From NCBI GenBank assembly GCA_026120035.1, contig JALRME010000051.1, positions 116,304 through 180,303 of the forward strand: a stretch of DNA of 64,000 bases. Reading direction: 5' to 3'. The DNA comes from Coleophoma eucalyptorum. Taxonomy: Eukaryota; Ascomycota; Leotiomycetes; Helotiales; Dermateaceae. The translations under genes were made by a program, and so were the position numbers. The notes below the pieces were generated by a model that saw only the letters and a list, made by a program, of their open reading frames with translations, did not search any database and had not been told where the DNA came from. Below, in pieces: positions 1 through 9,120 of the stretch (its first letter is position 1; the number at the start of each line of letters is the position of its first letter).

Positions 1-108
1 AAGTCCCGTCAGAGCACATAGAGTTGCAGGACGTGGAATAGAGGGTAGTTCAGTAGCAGCACTACATTTCGCAGTTATCGTCAAGTTTTGGGTTGGTTAA
101 AAAGGTAT
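1..108. other. Unassigned left flank
   Basis: These bases precede the part of the 5' LTR that can be aligned to the 3' LTR. They do not match the corresponding part of the 3' LTR, so the LTR boundary here is a truncation, a later insertion or a diverged LTR start. No coding signal was seen. Confidence 0.5.
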
Positions 109-244
109 GAACTGGTTTCTTTCTTCTGTTTTCTGTTTATCTTTTTTGTGTCCTTCGTACGAGACCTATAGGATTCAGTCAATATAAGGTTATTGTGCTC
201 CCAAACACCTCTATCCTGCCATTGATCAAACCTGTGTCCTTACA
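109..244 (+). repeat. Truncated 5' LTR of Gypsy element
   Basis: Bases 109-244 align without gaps to the last 136 bases of the 3' LTR (7368-7503, constant offset 7259) with very few differences, and end in the same CCTTACA. The first 131 bases of the LTR are missing or replaced. The promoter half of the LTR is therefore absent on this side. Confidence 0.9.
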
Positions 245-553
245 TTACACAAAAAAGATCCCGCCAGCCGGGGACGGCCTGCTACAATATCCCAATTCGA
301 GATTCCAATCCGGATCAGAGGACATTCGGTGTCGCCTCACCATTGGAACTCAAATAGCTGTGATTCCCGAGATCTCACAGACAGCTGGTGAATCAGGGTT
401 TGATTCTGCAGAGAGCAGCCAGTAGAAGTCGTTAGTGCTTAACGCCAAAGAGAGTATTCAGAGACTCTTAAGAACCCCCTTCGACAGAGGAAATTGTCAA
501 GAAAGAAGTAGAAACAGTCAAGAGGACCTATCTATTCTTTTTCAAACACCTAC

Positions 554-569
554 CCCGAAAGTGCTCCGA
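554..569 (+). promoter_or_regulatory. 16-bp CCGAAA..TCCGA motif in gag leader
   Basis: CCCGAAAGTGCTCCGA lies 17 bases before the gag start. It is one of six near-copies of a 16-bp motif in this retroelement family; the others are in the LTRs, in two introns of the antisense gene and beside that gene's start. Function unknown; it could be a repeat-derived regulatory or splicing-associated sequence. Confidence 0.5.
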
Positions 570-585
570 ATCAGATCCGACTCAG

Positions 586-1938
586 ATGTTATACCTATTC
601 AACATGAATACCCAACCAACTGTAGGATCGACTACGCCAGATGAACTTGCTAGAGCTCATTCTTCAGCATCGTCAAGTCAACGAAGGAGGAGTAGAAGCT
701 GGAAGAATAAAGGAAAAGGCAAAACCAGGGATGAGAGAGATTTCAGTGACCCTGATTCTGTCAGGGGTATTGTCCAATCCCTGGAAACTCAATTATCAGA
801 ATCGGCTCAGAATCAGCAAGTACTAAGCCAGAACATCCATCAAATTATGGCCTTGCTTGCAGAAAGATTACCAGCTCAGCCAATACCTGCCTCAGAACAT
901 CGAGGTACGATTCCGCCTATACCTTCAACTGAAACGCCTCTAGTACGCGAAAGGGCTAGACCAGAGCATATTGCTTCTTCGCGGGACGAAGAGACTCCCC
1001 CCCGAATCCCTTCCGAATCCCCTACGAACCTGATTGGTAGGCCACGAATTAGCGAGCTCACGGAAAGAATCACCCCACTCGATGATGGTATTACCCCAAC
1101 ATTCAAAGAATGGCGAGTATCAGTCATAGATCGACTCGAGGTCAATGAGGATCATTATCCAACAGCCAGAGCTAGGAGGGCCTTAGTATGAGGAACTACA
1201 GCAGGGAAAGCTCGAAAGTACCTAGTACCCCGTTACACCTCCGAATCGCATCCGTTCCAGAACGCAGAAGAAATGATAGCTCTACTAGGGACCTATTACC
1301 TAGTAGGGGACGAAACGGATCTGGCTCGGAACGAGTTCCATGACCTACAAATGTCACCAAAGGAGACCTTTGCCGAGTTCCAGTCTCGATTCCTAGATAC
1401 TGCTATTAGGGGAGAAATCCATCGATCTGAATGGTTCTTCTATTTGTGGAATAAGTTGATTCCTCGATTACGAGATGCTACAGTTAGTATTAAGCTACAA
1501 TGGAATAAAAACTATGACCTTATGGTCAAGAATCTATTATCTATTGACCACGAGCGTCGTCGGAATATTGAGTTGAGTCCTTCCGCTTATACAAGGAAAT
1601 CCCCTATCGTGACAGATGTTGTTACGAAACCAGTCCGAAATGTATCCGATACGCCTCCGACTAGACCTACCTATGTCCCATATTCCAAGCCTATAGTCCA
1701 TCCTATAGTAACTGGGAATAGGGTACGAACAGTTACTCCACGACCTGAGGGTGCTATCCCACGTCAACCAGGGCCTTCAGATCAATGCTACACCTGTGGA
1801 AAATACGGACACTTCTCTACCCATTGCCCTATTAAGCCTACTATAAAGGAATTAGATCCCAATGAAATAGAGGAAGAATTAGAACATAGTAGCGAAGAGG
1901 ACTCGGAGCAGAGTCTGACGGAAAACGGAGAAGCCTAG
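586..1938 (+). pseudogene. gag: Gag polyprotein with one internal stop
   Basis: Capsid-type protein of the Gypsy element. One frame runs from the ATG at 586 to the TAG at 1936-1938 (450 codons) with a single TGA at 1189-1191. The reading on both sides of it is coherent, so this is a point nonsense mutation, possibly from C-to-T (RIP-like) change, though I did not test for RIP. A C-terminal CCHC zinc knuckle (CYTCGKYGHFSTHC, about 1786-1827) identifies the nucleocapsid part, followed by an acidic tail. The N-terminal third is basic and Ser/Pro/Arg rich. pol follows in another frame that overlaps the end of gag, which would need ribosomal frameshifting in an active copy; I see no convincing slippery heptamer. 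Confidence 0.88.
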
Positions 1939-1958
1939 GAAAAGACTCCTTCCTAGGC

Positions 1959-4900
1959 TTGAGAAGATGTGATCTATCTAAGTTGAATTTAAAGTCACTA
2001 TTAGGTGGCGAGCCCTTCCTAATCTCTAGTACTCTGAGTATGAATGGATTCGGAATAGCTATTAATTCCTTGATAGACACTGGAGCAAACGGTTACTTAT
2101 TTATTCATCGTGTTTTTGCTAAACGACTAAGTAAGGCCTTGGGAGTCAAAATACAGAAGCTACCTTATTCTGTACCGATTCGTGGGTACAAGGGAGGGGT
2201 TCAAAGCAGGGCTTCTTATTATATTCGATTACATTTTACTATCGAGGGTCGACGTATTTATAACTGCCCTTTTGTTATTCTTGATTTGGGAAACCAGGAC
2301 GTTATTGTTGGGAACAAGTGGATGAAGCGATTCAGACTCGGAGTAGATCCGGTGCATAGTCGGTTTATATGGCCTTCGCAGTATCCACCAACCCCTAGAT
2401 GGGATAAAGAGCTATTGCTTCCATACCAGCAGTGCCTTATAAAGCGACCAGACATTCAAGCAGATGCTGATCGAAGAAATCACCAGTTGGAACGTAGTAT
2501 TCGACGCCAGAAGGCTACGGTCATGAAAATCCAGCCGGACACCCCAGGAATTTTACAAATCCCGAAAGTACTACGAAACCTATCCGGTACGGATAGGAGT
2601 CGACAACTAGGCAAAAAGACCATTCCCAAGCGACAGAAAAGTCAAGTAACAACTAAGTCGAATTTCATCTGCGAAATCAGTGCAAATGCTTTCCATTACC
2701 AGATGAAAAGAAAGGAGAATGAGTTCTTCCAAACTAGCCTGTACGAAATCGACCGTATTAGAGAAGAAACTACTGGAATCCCTATGGATGACGCAGATAC
2801 CCTGAAACTAATTCAGGACCGATTACCCTCCGACTATGATACCTTCCAGGATGTATTTTCAAAAACTGCCTCCAACGTACTACCACCACATCGAGTGTAC
2901 GATCATAAAATCCATTTGGAAGCACCCCTACCAAATACATTTTCGCCTCTATACCGACAGTCCTCAGAAGAGCTTCAGGCTACGAAAGAGTACCTAATAG
3001 ACAATTTAGATAAAGGCTTTATTACAAACAGTAATAACCCTTTTGCCTCGCCAGTACTTTTTGTCAAGAAAGCAGATGGTAGCCTACGATTCTGTATTGA
3101 CTACAGAAAGCTTAATTCCTTAACTAGGAATGATCCGTATCCTATTCCAAGAATAGATGAGCTTTTGACCCGAGTATCAAAGGCCAAGGTGTTTACTAAG
3201 TTGGATATCCGCCAGGCATTCCATAGGATCCGAATAGACCCCGAGTCGGAGGATTATACTAGCTTCCGTACTCGCTATGGTCTATATAAATGCAAGGTCC
3301 TACCCTTTGGATTATGCAATGGCCCAGCCACCTACCAGAGATATATGAATAACATCTTAATGGATTACCTAGATGATTTCTGTACTGCCTACCTAGATGA
3401 CATCCTTATCTATTCAGAGAACATCGAGGATCACCAGAACCATGTCAAACTAGTGTTGGGAAGGCTTCGAGAGGCTGGATTGCAAGCTGATATCAAGAAG
3501 AGCGAATTCCATGTAACTCGTACTAAGTACCTTGGTTACATTCTGACTACGAGGGGTGTCGAAATCGATCCAGATAAAGTGGAACCTATTAAGAATTGGA
3601 AGAGACCTACTACAATTACAGGTGCCAAATCCTTCCTAGGGTTCTGTGGATTCTATCGACAATTTATTAGGAATTTTGGGAAAATTGCAAAGCCTATAAG
3701 CAACATCACAAGGCCTTCAGAACCTTTTATATGGTCTAAAGAATGTGATAATGCTTTCAAGGAACTACAGCACCAGTTGCTTACGGTGCAAGGTACCTAC
3801 CATTTCGATCCCGAACTCCCTACGAAACTGGAAACAGATGCCTCAGATGGTGTAATTGCAGGAGTACTTTCTCAGGAACATACAGATAAGAATTGGTATC
3901 CTGTAGGATTCACTTCCCATGTACTAGTTGGATCCGAGGTCAATTGGGAAATCCATGACAAAGAGCTCTTTGCTATTGTGGAATCCTTCAAAAAGTGGCG
4001 CCCTGAGCTCATGTCAGTTCAGAGCCGAGTCGGAGTGTATTCGGATCATCGATCTTTAGAATACTTCATGACTACCAAAATCCTGACTGCTAAACAGGTT
4101 AGGTGGATGGAATTCTTGTCTGACTTCAATTTCATGATTATGTACACTTCAGCCAAGAATAACCAGAAGGCTGATATCCTAAGTCGAAGAGAGCAAGATG
4201 TTCAGGCTCACGATATTATTAAGCATGATAGTCGTTCTAGGGTTCTCTTGAGAACAGATCGATTAGATGAAAGAATTGTCACAGAACTTACCAATACTTT
4301 TATTACTACTATAGTTAGTATCGGAGCCGATTCGGATCAGTATCGGAGCCGATTCGGATCAGAATCGGGATATGCTACTCAATTCCGAGGAACTAGTCCA
4401 GGAATTGCAGAAGACTAATCGTCTATCCTTCCACGACCTACGAGAAAGGTTACCACTAGGATATACTATCCAAGACAGCTTGTTACTATACCAAGGAAGG
4501 CTGTGTGTGACTCGTAACACCCAGTTGTGCACCAGGCTCATACAGGAGGCCCATGGACAGATTTCTAGTGCACATCCAGGTGGTGTCAAAACCTACCAAT
4601 TGCTAGCACCGAAGTATTACTGGGTCGGAATGAGTTCGGACTGTAAACGGTATGTAAGCAATTGCAAGGAATGCAAGGCTGCTCATGTCAATACAACTAA
4701 GCAACAAGGCATGTTACACCCATTGCCAGTACCAAATTATCCTATGCAGCACCTATGCATGGATTTCAAGGAGTTTCCACCTGACAAGCATGGATTTGAC
4801 TCTATTCTGGTATTCGTAGATCGACTCGGAAAGGATTCAGTGACCATACCTTGCCATAAGACTATTGATGCCCAGGGTATGGCAGAGCTATTCATAAAGT

Positions 4901-5925
4901 GGATTTACCGATTTGGACATACCCCGGAAAGCATCATATCCGACAGAGGACCCCAGTTTGTATCCTCCTTCTGGAAGGAATTCTGTAGGATCATTGGAAC
5001 CAAAATCAAGCTATCTACAGCCTACCACAAACAGACTGATGGGCAAACTGAGATCATGAATCGATATATCGATCAGAGGCTTAGGCCTTTCGTAAACTAC
5101 TACCAGGATAATTGGAGCGAATTAATACCTATGATTGATAGAGCCCAAATGACTCTACCCCATTCATCTATTGGTATGGCTCCATATCGGCTCAAGTTCG
5201 GAGTAGATCCAAGAACGAGTTGGGATTGGGATACTCCCAAGCCAACTAGTGCCTTAGAAAAGCTCAATTACGAAAGGGCAACTCAAGTAGCCTCTAGGAT
5301 GCATGATAGATGGAAGCAAGCTCAAGAGAACATGCAGGTAGCTCAGAATCGAATGTCAGACTCTGTAAATCGACATAGACGAGTAGTTGATTTCCAGGTA
5401 AACGACTTAGTGTACCTTTCTACCAAAAATCTGAAGAATCCGAGACCTAGCCGAAAGCTATCCGACCAGTGGAAGGGACCCTACCGTATTTTGGAAAGGG
5501 TTGGCCATGCCTATAGATTGGAATTACCAGCTGGATCCAAGATCCATGATGTATTCTCTCCGGATGTTCTTTCCAAGTACCCAAATAACCCTCTACCAGG
5601 CCACGAGAAGCCTGCCCCAGATCCAGAGGTTATTTCAGGTCAAGAAGAATGGGAAGTCCAGGAAATACTGGCAGTAAAACTGGTCAGGAACTCCCTGAAG
5701 TATCAAGTCAGCTGGGTCGGCCATGATCCGGATCCTACTTGGTATTTAGCATCTAATTTCATGGGAGCCCCCAGGAAACTACAGGAATTCCACCAGCATT
5801 ATCCTACAAAGCCGGGACCCCCCCGAAACCTATCCGACTGGTTGAATGCCTGGGAAAAGGGACTTGAGAATTATGACCACTTGGCAGACAATCACCCAGT
5901 CAAGGATCACTTAGTCAAGAATTAA
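1959..5925 (+). pseudogene. pol: Pol polyprotein, split by 22-bp tandem duplication
   Basis: Domains in order: aspartic protease (DTGANG near 2077), reverse transcriptase (FCIDYRKLN, YLDDILIYS near 3390), RNase H (ETDAS near 3831, SDHRSLEYF), integrase (HHCC zinc region near 4570-4680, catalytic region with SDRGPQF near 4944 and QTDGQTE near 5040), GPY/F-like region and a chromodomain about 5640-5800. The first ORF (frame 3) ends at 4418, and the integrase ORF (frame 1) is open from about 4372 to 5925. Between them bases 4319-4340 are repeated exactly as 4341-4362. The extra 22 bases shift the frame by one and account for the split. RT and integrase catalytic residues appear intact, so inactivation may be recent. 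Confidence 0.93.
4319..4362 (+). repeat. Exact 22-bp tandem duplication in pol
   Basis: Two adjacent identical 22-bp units (4319-4340 and 4341-4362). Length 22 is not a multiple of three, and subtracting one unit puts the integrase ORF in frame with the RNase H part. The unit contains the TCGGA...TTCGGA words that recur in this element. Confidence 0.95.
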
Positions 5926-6133
5926 GTGGAAATGGCTTGAAATCAGAAGAAAAGAGGGTTGTATTCATTCTGAAATACCCTCTAATTCAAGGCGCATCTA
6001 CCTATTCTCTTGCAATACCAACCCTTTCAGAACACCTAGCCGGATTCACCAACAGAGGGCTACTACCGTACTAGGGTCCAATCGAAGTCGATACCACGAA
6101 AAGAACAGAGAAGATTCCCTTCCGAAACAGGGC
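5926..6133. other. Short spacer after pol
   Basis: Non-coding bases between the pol stop and the end of the antisense gene. The two genes converge with about 208 bp between stops. Confidence 0.5.
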
Positions 6134-6832
6134 CTACTCCCCAGTTTCCTCCTCTTCCTCCCCACCCTCTGGCCCAAAGCCAGTTCTGGTAGCCGTCTCC
6201 CCTACCGAATCCCCCCCGACCTCCCCCCGCTTCCTCTTCCCACCCTTCTTGGTGGACGCCTTCTTGGCAGCCGCACCCCCCTCCACCATGACCCCCTTAG
6301 GTAAATGTCAGAACTAATTCGGAGGACTTTCGGATCGGGATCAACACTTACATCCATCCACTTCTTAACCTCGGCCATAAAGGCACGGCTCTCCCCCAAA
6401 CTCCTCCTCTTTCTCCCAAAGGCGTCGAGCTTCGGCCCGCAGGAACCGAGTCTCCTCCAGAAGAGCCATCTGGCAGGAGGCAAGGTCCTTTGGTGCCTCC
6501 GCATCGGCCACCAATAGGACTGCGTCCAGCGCCGCCGCGGCAGCCCGGACCTCTTCCTCCTCCCCACACTCCTGAAGAGTCGCGAACTCTTCCTCCACGA
6601 ACCAGGGCAGCTACAGAGTATGAGCAGAGTCGGAGGGGTTTCGGAGTGGGAAATTGTAAAGACTTACAGGGACACACGCCGCATTCTGCTGTGTGCAGTA
6701 CGCACACTTCTTGGATGATTTCTTTGAGAAATCACAATCATGGTCCCCATGGACCTTCATACGGCGCAGGCACCGCACGCAACAGACTCGGTGGGCACCC
6801 GGGAGGGCACCGGCAGGAACAGGGACAGGCAT
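6134..6832 (-). CDS. Antisense spliced zinc/coiled-coil gene inside the Gypsy element
   Basis: Read on the minus strand: exon 1 6832-6668, intron 6667-6611 (GTAAGT...CTGTAG), exon 2 6610-6352, intron 6351-6296 (GTAAGT...CTAAG), exon 3 6295-6134. Exon 1 (55 codons, ATG at 6832) holds a cysteine cluster (CCVRC, then a lone C, then KKCAYC and AACVPV) like a small zinc-binding unit. Exon 2 is Glu/Ala-rich and probably coiled coil. Exon 3 has a basic run (KKASTKKGGKRKRG), possibly a nuclear signal, and an acidic end. The spliced length is 586 bases, one too many. The extra base most likely lies in the five-C run at 6393-6397 (plus strand), where the natural reading changes frame. A possible 5'-UTR intron (about 6916 down to 6834, GTAAGT donor, GCTAATC branch) lies upstream. 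Antisense accessory ORFs are known in some plant Gypsy elements; I do not recognise this one. Confidence 0.68.
6319..6334 (-). promoter_or_regulatory. 16-bp motif in intron 2 of antisense gene
   Basis: On the minus strand it reads TCCGAAAGTCCTCCGA, inside the 56-bp intron. It is the same motif as at 554-569 with few changes, and lies in the same orientation relative to transcription as the copy in intron 1. Confidence 0.55.
6616..6645 (-). repeat. 30-bp LTR segment inside intron 1
   Basis: These 30 bases are identical to 33171-33200 in the family's solo LTR and include the 16-bp motif (6630-6645). An internal intron thus shares a block with the LTR. Confidence 0.8.
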
Positions 6833-7220
6833 GGTGCTTTATGTATGATTAGCATGCATTCCCAAGCCACAATCCCGAAACCCCTACGAATCAACCCCGA
6901 CCCTGAACTTACGTTGGTTGGTTGATTGATTGATTGTCTACATAAGTCAGTACCTAAACAACAAGTCACAAGCCCAAGGAGTACGTACGATTTCTGTTTT
7001 CAGGGATACTAAAGAAGAAAGGAAAGAAAAGAAGGAAAGCAAAGGAGAAATTTCTTGGCTTATACCTACCTGCTTGCTATTGTCCAAAATCGACAATACT
7101 AAGACCCTTAGTATTGTTCTTTTGTCAATAAAAAACAATAATACTAAGTAGGACTTTCTCGACATCACCTCGAAAACCCACCGTATCGCCTCCGACACTG
7201 TTTGAGGACAAACAGTCACA
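6833..7220. other. Probable promoter region of antisense gene
   Basis: No credible coding region. It holds a short (TTGA)n-like run near 6915-6935, purine-rich tracts near 7010-7050 and A/T-rich sequence. By position it would carry the antisense gene's promoter and the end of the retroelement transcript. Confidence 0.35.
6874..6889 (+). promoter_or_regulatory. 16-bp motif beside antisense gene start
   Basis: CCCGAAACCCCTACGA differs at two positions from the LTR form of the motif. It lies about 45 bp upstream of the antisense ATG, within the possible 5'-UTR intron, in the opposite orientation to the two other intronic copies. Confidence 0.45.
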
Positions 7221-7236
7221 AAAAGGAGGGGGGTAA
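7221..7236 (+). other. Polypurine tract
   Basis: The purine run AAAAGGAGGGGGG, followed by TAA, directly precedes the TG of the 3' LTR, as expected for the plus-strand priming site of an LTR retrotransposon. Confidence 0.85.
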
Positions 7237-7503
7237 TGTAAGAACCTGCCCTACTTAGTTGGATTATCCAGTATCAAGTCACGTGACACCATAACCAACA
7301 TAAGCGGGTAGGACCAGAGTCGGAGGGGTTTCGGACCCAGGAAACATATAAAGGGGACATGTCACTGGAACTGGTTTCTTTCTTCTGTTTTCTCTTTATC
7401 TTTTTTGTGTCCTTCGTACGGGACCTATAGGATTCAGTCAATATAAGGTTATTGTGCTCCCAAACACCTCTATCCTGCCATTGATCAAACCTGTGTCCTT
7501 ACA
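7237..7503 (+). repeat. 3' LTR of Gypsy element (267 bp)
   Basis: Begins TGTAAGAACCTG and ends CCTTACA, so it has TG...CA ends. The boundaries are confirmed by the partial 5' LTR (109-244) and by the solo LTR at 33092-33369. It carries the 16-bp motif at 7320-7335 and a possible TATA-like ACATATAAAG near 7344. Confidence 0.95.
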
Positions 7504-8245
7504 TATATAGTCCGTCCTACCTATGGTAGAACCTTGCTTTGTTTTAAAAGGTTATCTTATAAAAGGGGTTTGGTAAGATTATATTATAAGTAAGTTTCTA
7601 TAGGTTAAGTATTGATTTTAGCGTCTTTTGTTATTTGTTTATTTGAAATAGATCTAGTATATGATTTAGGCTACTAAGTTGTAGTCTATAAGTGTTGCTA
7701 GACGTGTATTAGGCCTAGTCGGACAAGTATTAAGTAGCACCTACGAAAGTAGCTATATCGACTTATAGGCTAGACCTTGAAGAGCTATCTAGAATATACC
7801 GATACATTGGTGTCAGGTATCACAGGCAGAGTGACGTGCAAGCAATAGATAAGCAGGGTACACGCAGGGTATGCGCAGGTATGTAGTAGTTATTATTCAA
7901 ACTGATCTCTGAAGCTCTTAAATCAAGGGGGCTGAAGGACTATATATATAATTCCCCCGCCTGGCTCGCTAATGCCATGTGACCTCGCTTGGCCCCATGA
8001 CAATAACTAGTGAAGAATTACAAGTACTTTTTAGGGAGGCTATGGTCGAACTATGGGGGATACAGGCATTGGATGACTTTGATATAAATAAGAGTATAGA
8101 GAGTGATGATATTAAGGCTCAGAGGGACTTTATAGGCTTTGATTTTGAGGATATACATAGTAGTAGCGATAGCGAGGTTAATTTTACATTGGATGTCGAC
8201 GATAGGATCGATACTAGGCTTTTTCCTAATTTTGGGACGACATAG
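7504..8245. other. AT-rich stretch with one short unassigned ORF
   Basis: No recognised gene. A short plus-strand ORF (7997-8245 from its first ATG) would encode an acidic peptide of about 82 residues with no family I know; it may be a remnant. Confidence 0.35.
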
Positions 8246-8289
8246 CAGCTAACGGGAGGGTTTATGGAAGAATGACACACCGACGGTTA
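8246..8289 (+). repeat. Short repeat shared with 20718-20760
   Basis: A segment of about 44 bp aligns with 20718-20760 (shared cores GGGAGGGTTT and CACCGACGGTTA, with several differences between). At the other site it is framed by perfect 10-bp inverted ends; here only the right end is visible. Confidence 0.5.
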
Positions 8290-8611
8290 TATGGAATGAT
8301 AACTTCATACATCTTTGATTTATTTTTAACAGTCAACATTATCGAATATTTCATAACGTCTTTCATAAGCGAGTGAGCCACTTGAAAATACACCAAAGTT
8401 TACGATTTTTATATCCTTATACCTCTACATATTTATGATAGAAATTTTCAAAGTTTGGCATATAGTGTTTTCAATATCCATCATCTAGTTAGTCCCTTCA
8501 ATGTTCAACTATATTCTCCCAAACTCTGCAAAACTGAGATGAAGGCGGTATTTGCTCGTCAATGAAGTCTACGTAAAGTGTATGAACATGACTTTATTCA
8601 TGTCAAATACA
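8290..8611. other. Gene-free stretch
   Basis: AT-rich; nothing recognised. Confidence 0.4.
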
Positions 8612-9102
8612 CTAGCGACTTCGCAATCGCTTCCCTGATTCCAAAGCCCGCTTCTCTTGCGCTTGTACATGGGGTGACAAATACTGGTAGGCATGCCGGG
8701 CTGTAATCCGATTTTCGGGAACCCAACACAGCATGCCTTCAACACATTTCCAAGCTGTGGATGGCGATTGATACCCTTCCACAGCCCCGGAAGCATTGTT
8801 CTTGACACCTGGCAGAATTTCAATAATAGGCACAATTTTCAATTCTCAGACCTAATAGAAGCCGAAATTCGTATTAGTGGTCTAATTTGGTCAACTTAAT
8901 ACCCACTATTGAGTATAACAGCTGCTGTAGCTCCTATTTTTGGTGATGAATAATCCGCAGATTTTGTCATTGGACAAGATAATTCCAAATCGTTCGCAAT
9001 CTGCCTAACCATTTCATAAGCCCAATTTGAACCATCTTGAGTAGAACATACCACCACGACGCATGGCTTTCCATTGATACAGAAGAGCATCTGCTGAATC
9101 AC
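8612..9102 (-). pseudogene. Protein-kinase C-lobe remnant and adjoining fragment
   Basis: The minus-strand ORF 8842-8612 contains AWKCVEGMLCWVPENRITAR, the typical end of a protein-kinase C-lobe (weak P-E-R-x-T-A helix). The ORF 9102-8896 (with VVVCSTQDGSNWAYEMVRQI) lies just upstream on the same strand in another frame and may belong to the same ancestral protein. ATP-binding and catalytic loops are absent, so no functional kinase remains. Its position directly downstream of the PD-(D/E)XK-like gene raises the possibility of one ancestral nuclease-kinase gene; that is inference. Confidence 0.55.
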
Positions 9103-9120
9103 TTCGACCTTTAGAGGATG

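Larger units (their letters stand above)
109..7503 (+). mobile_element. Ty3/Gypsy chromovirus, decayed, with antisense gene
   Basis: Order: partial 5' LTR, leader, gag, pol (protease, reverse transcriptase, RNase H, integrase, chromodomain), a GC-rich region of about 1.3 kb with an antisense spliced gene, polypurine tract, 3' LTR. Integrase after RNase H and a C-terminal chromodomain mark it as a Ty3/Gypsy chromovirus. The near identity of the two LTR parts suggests a fairly recent insertion. Breaks: truncated 5' LTR, a stop in gag and a 22-bp duplication in pol, so the copy cannot be autonomous as read. Target duplication cannot be tested because the left end is lost; bases after the 3' LTR are TATAT. 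Confidence 0.9.

Noticed and set aside
6490..6852. Plus-strand Pro/His-rich ORF in the Gypsy 3' region
   Set aside because: It overlaps the antisense exons and is their complement; no domain, and the antisense reading has splice sites and a cysteine array.
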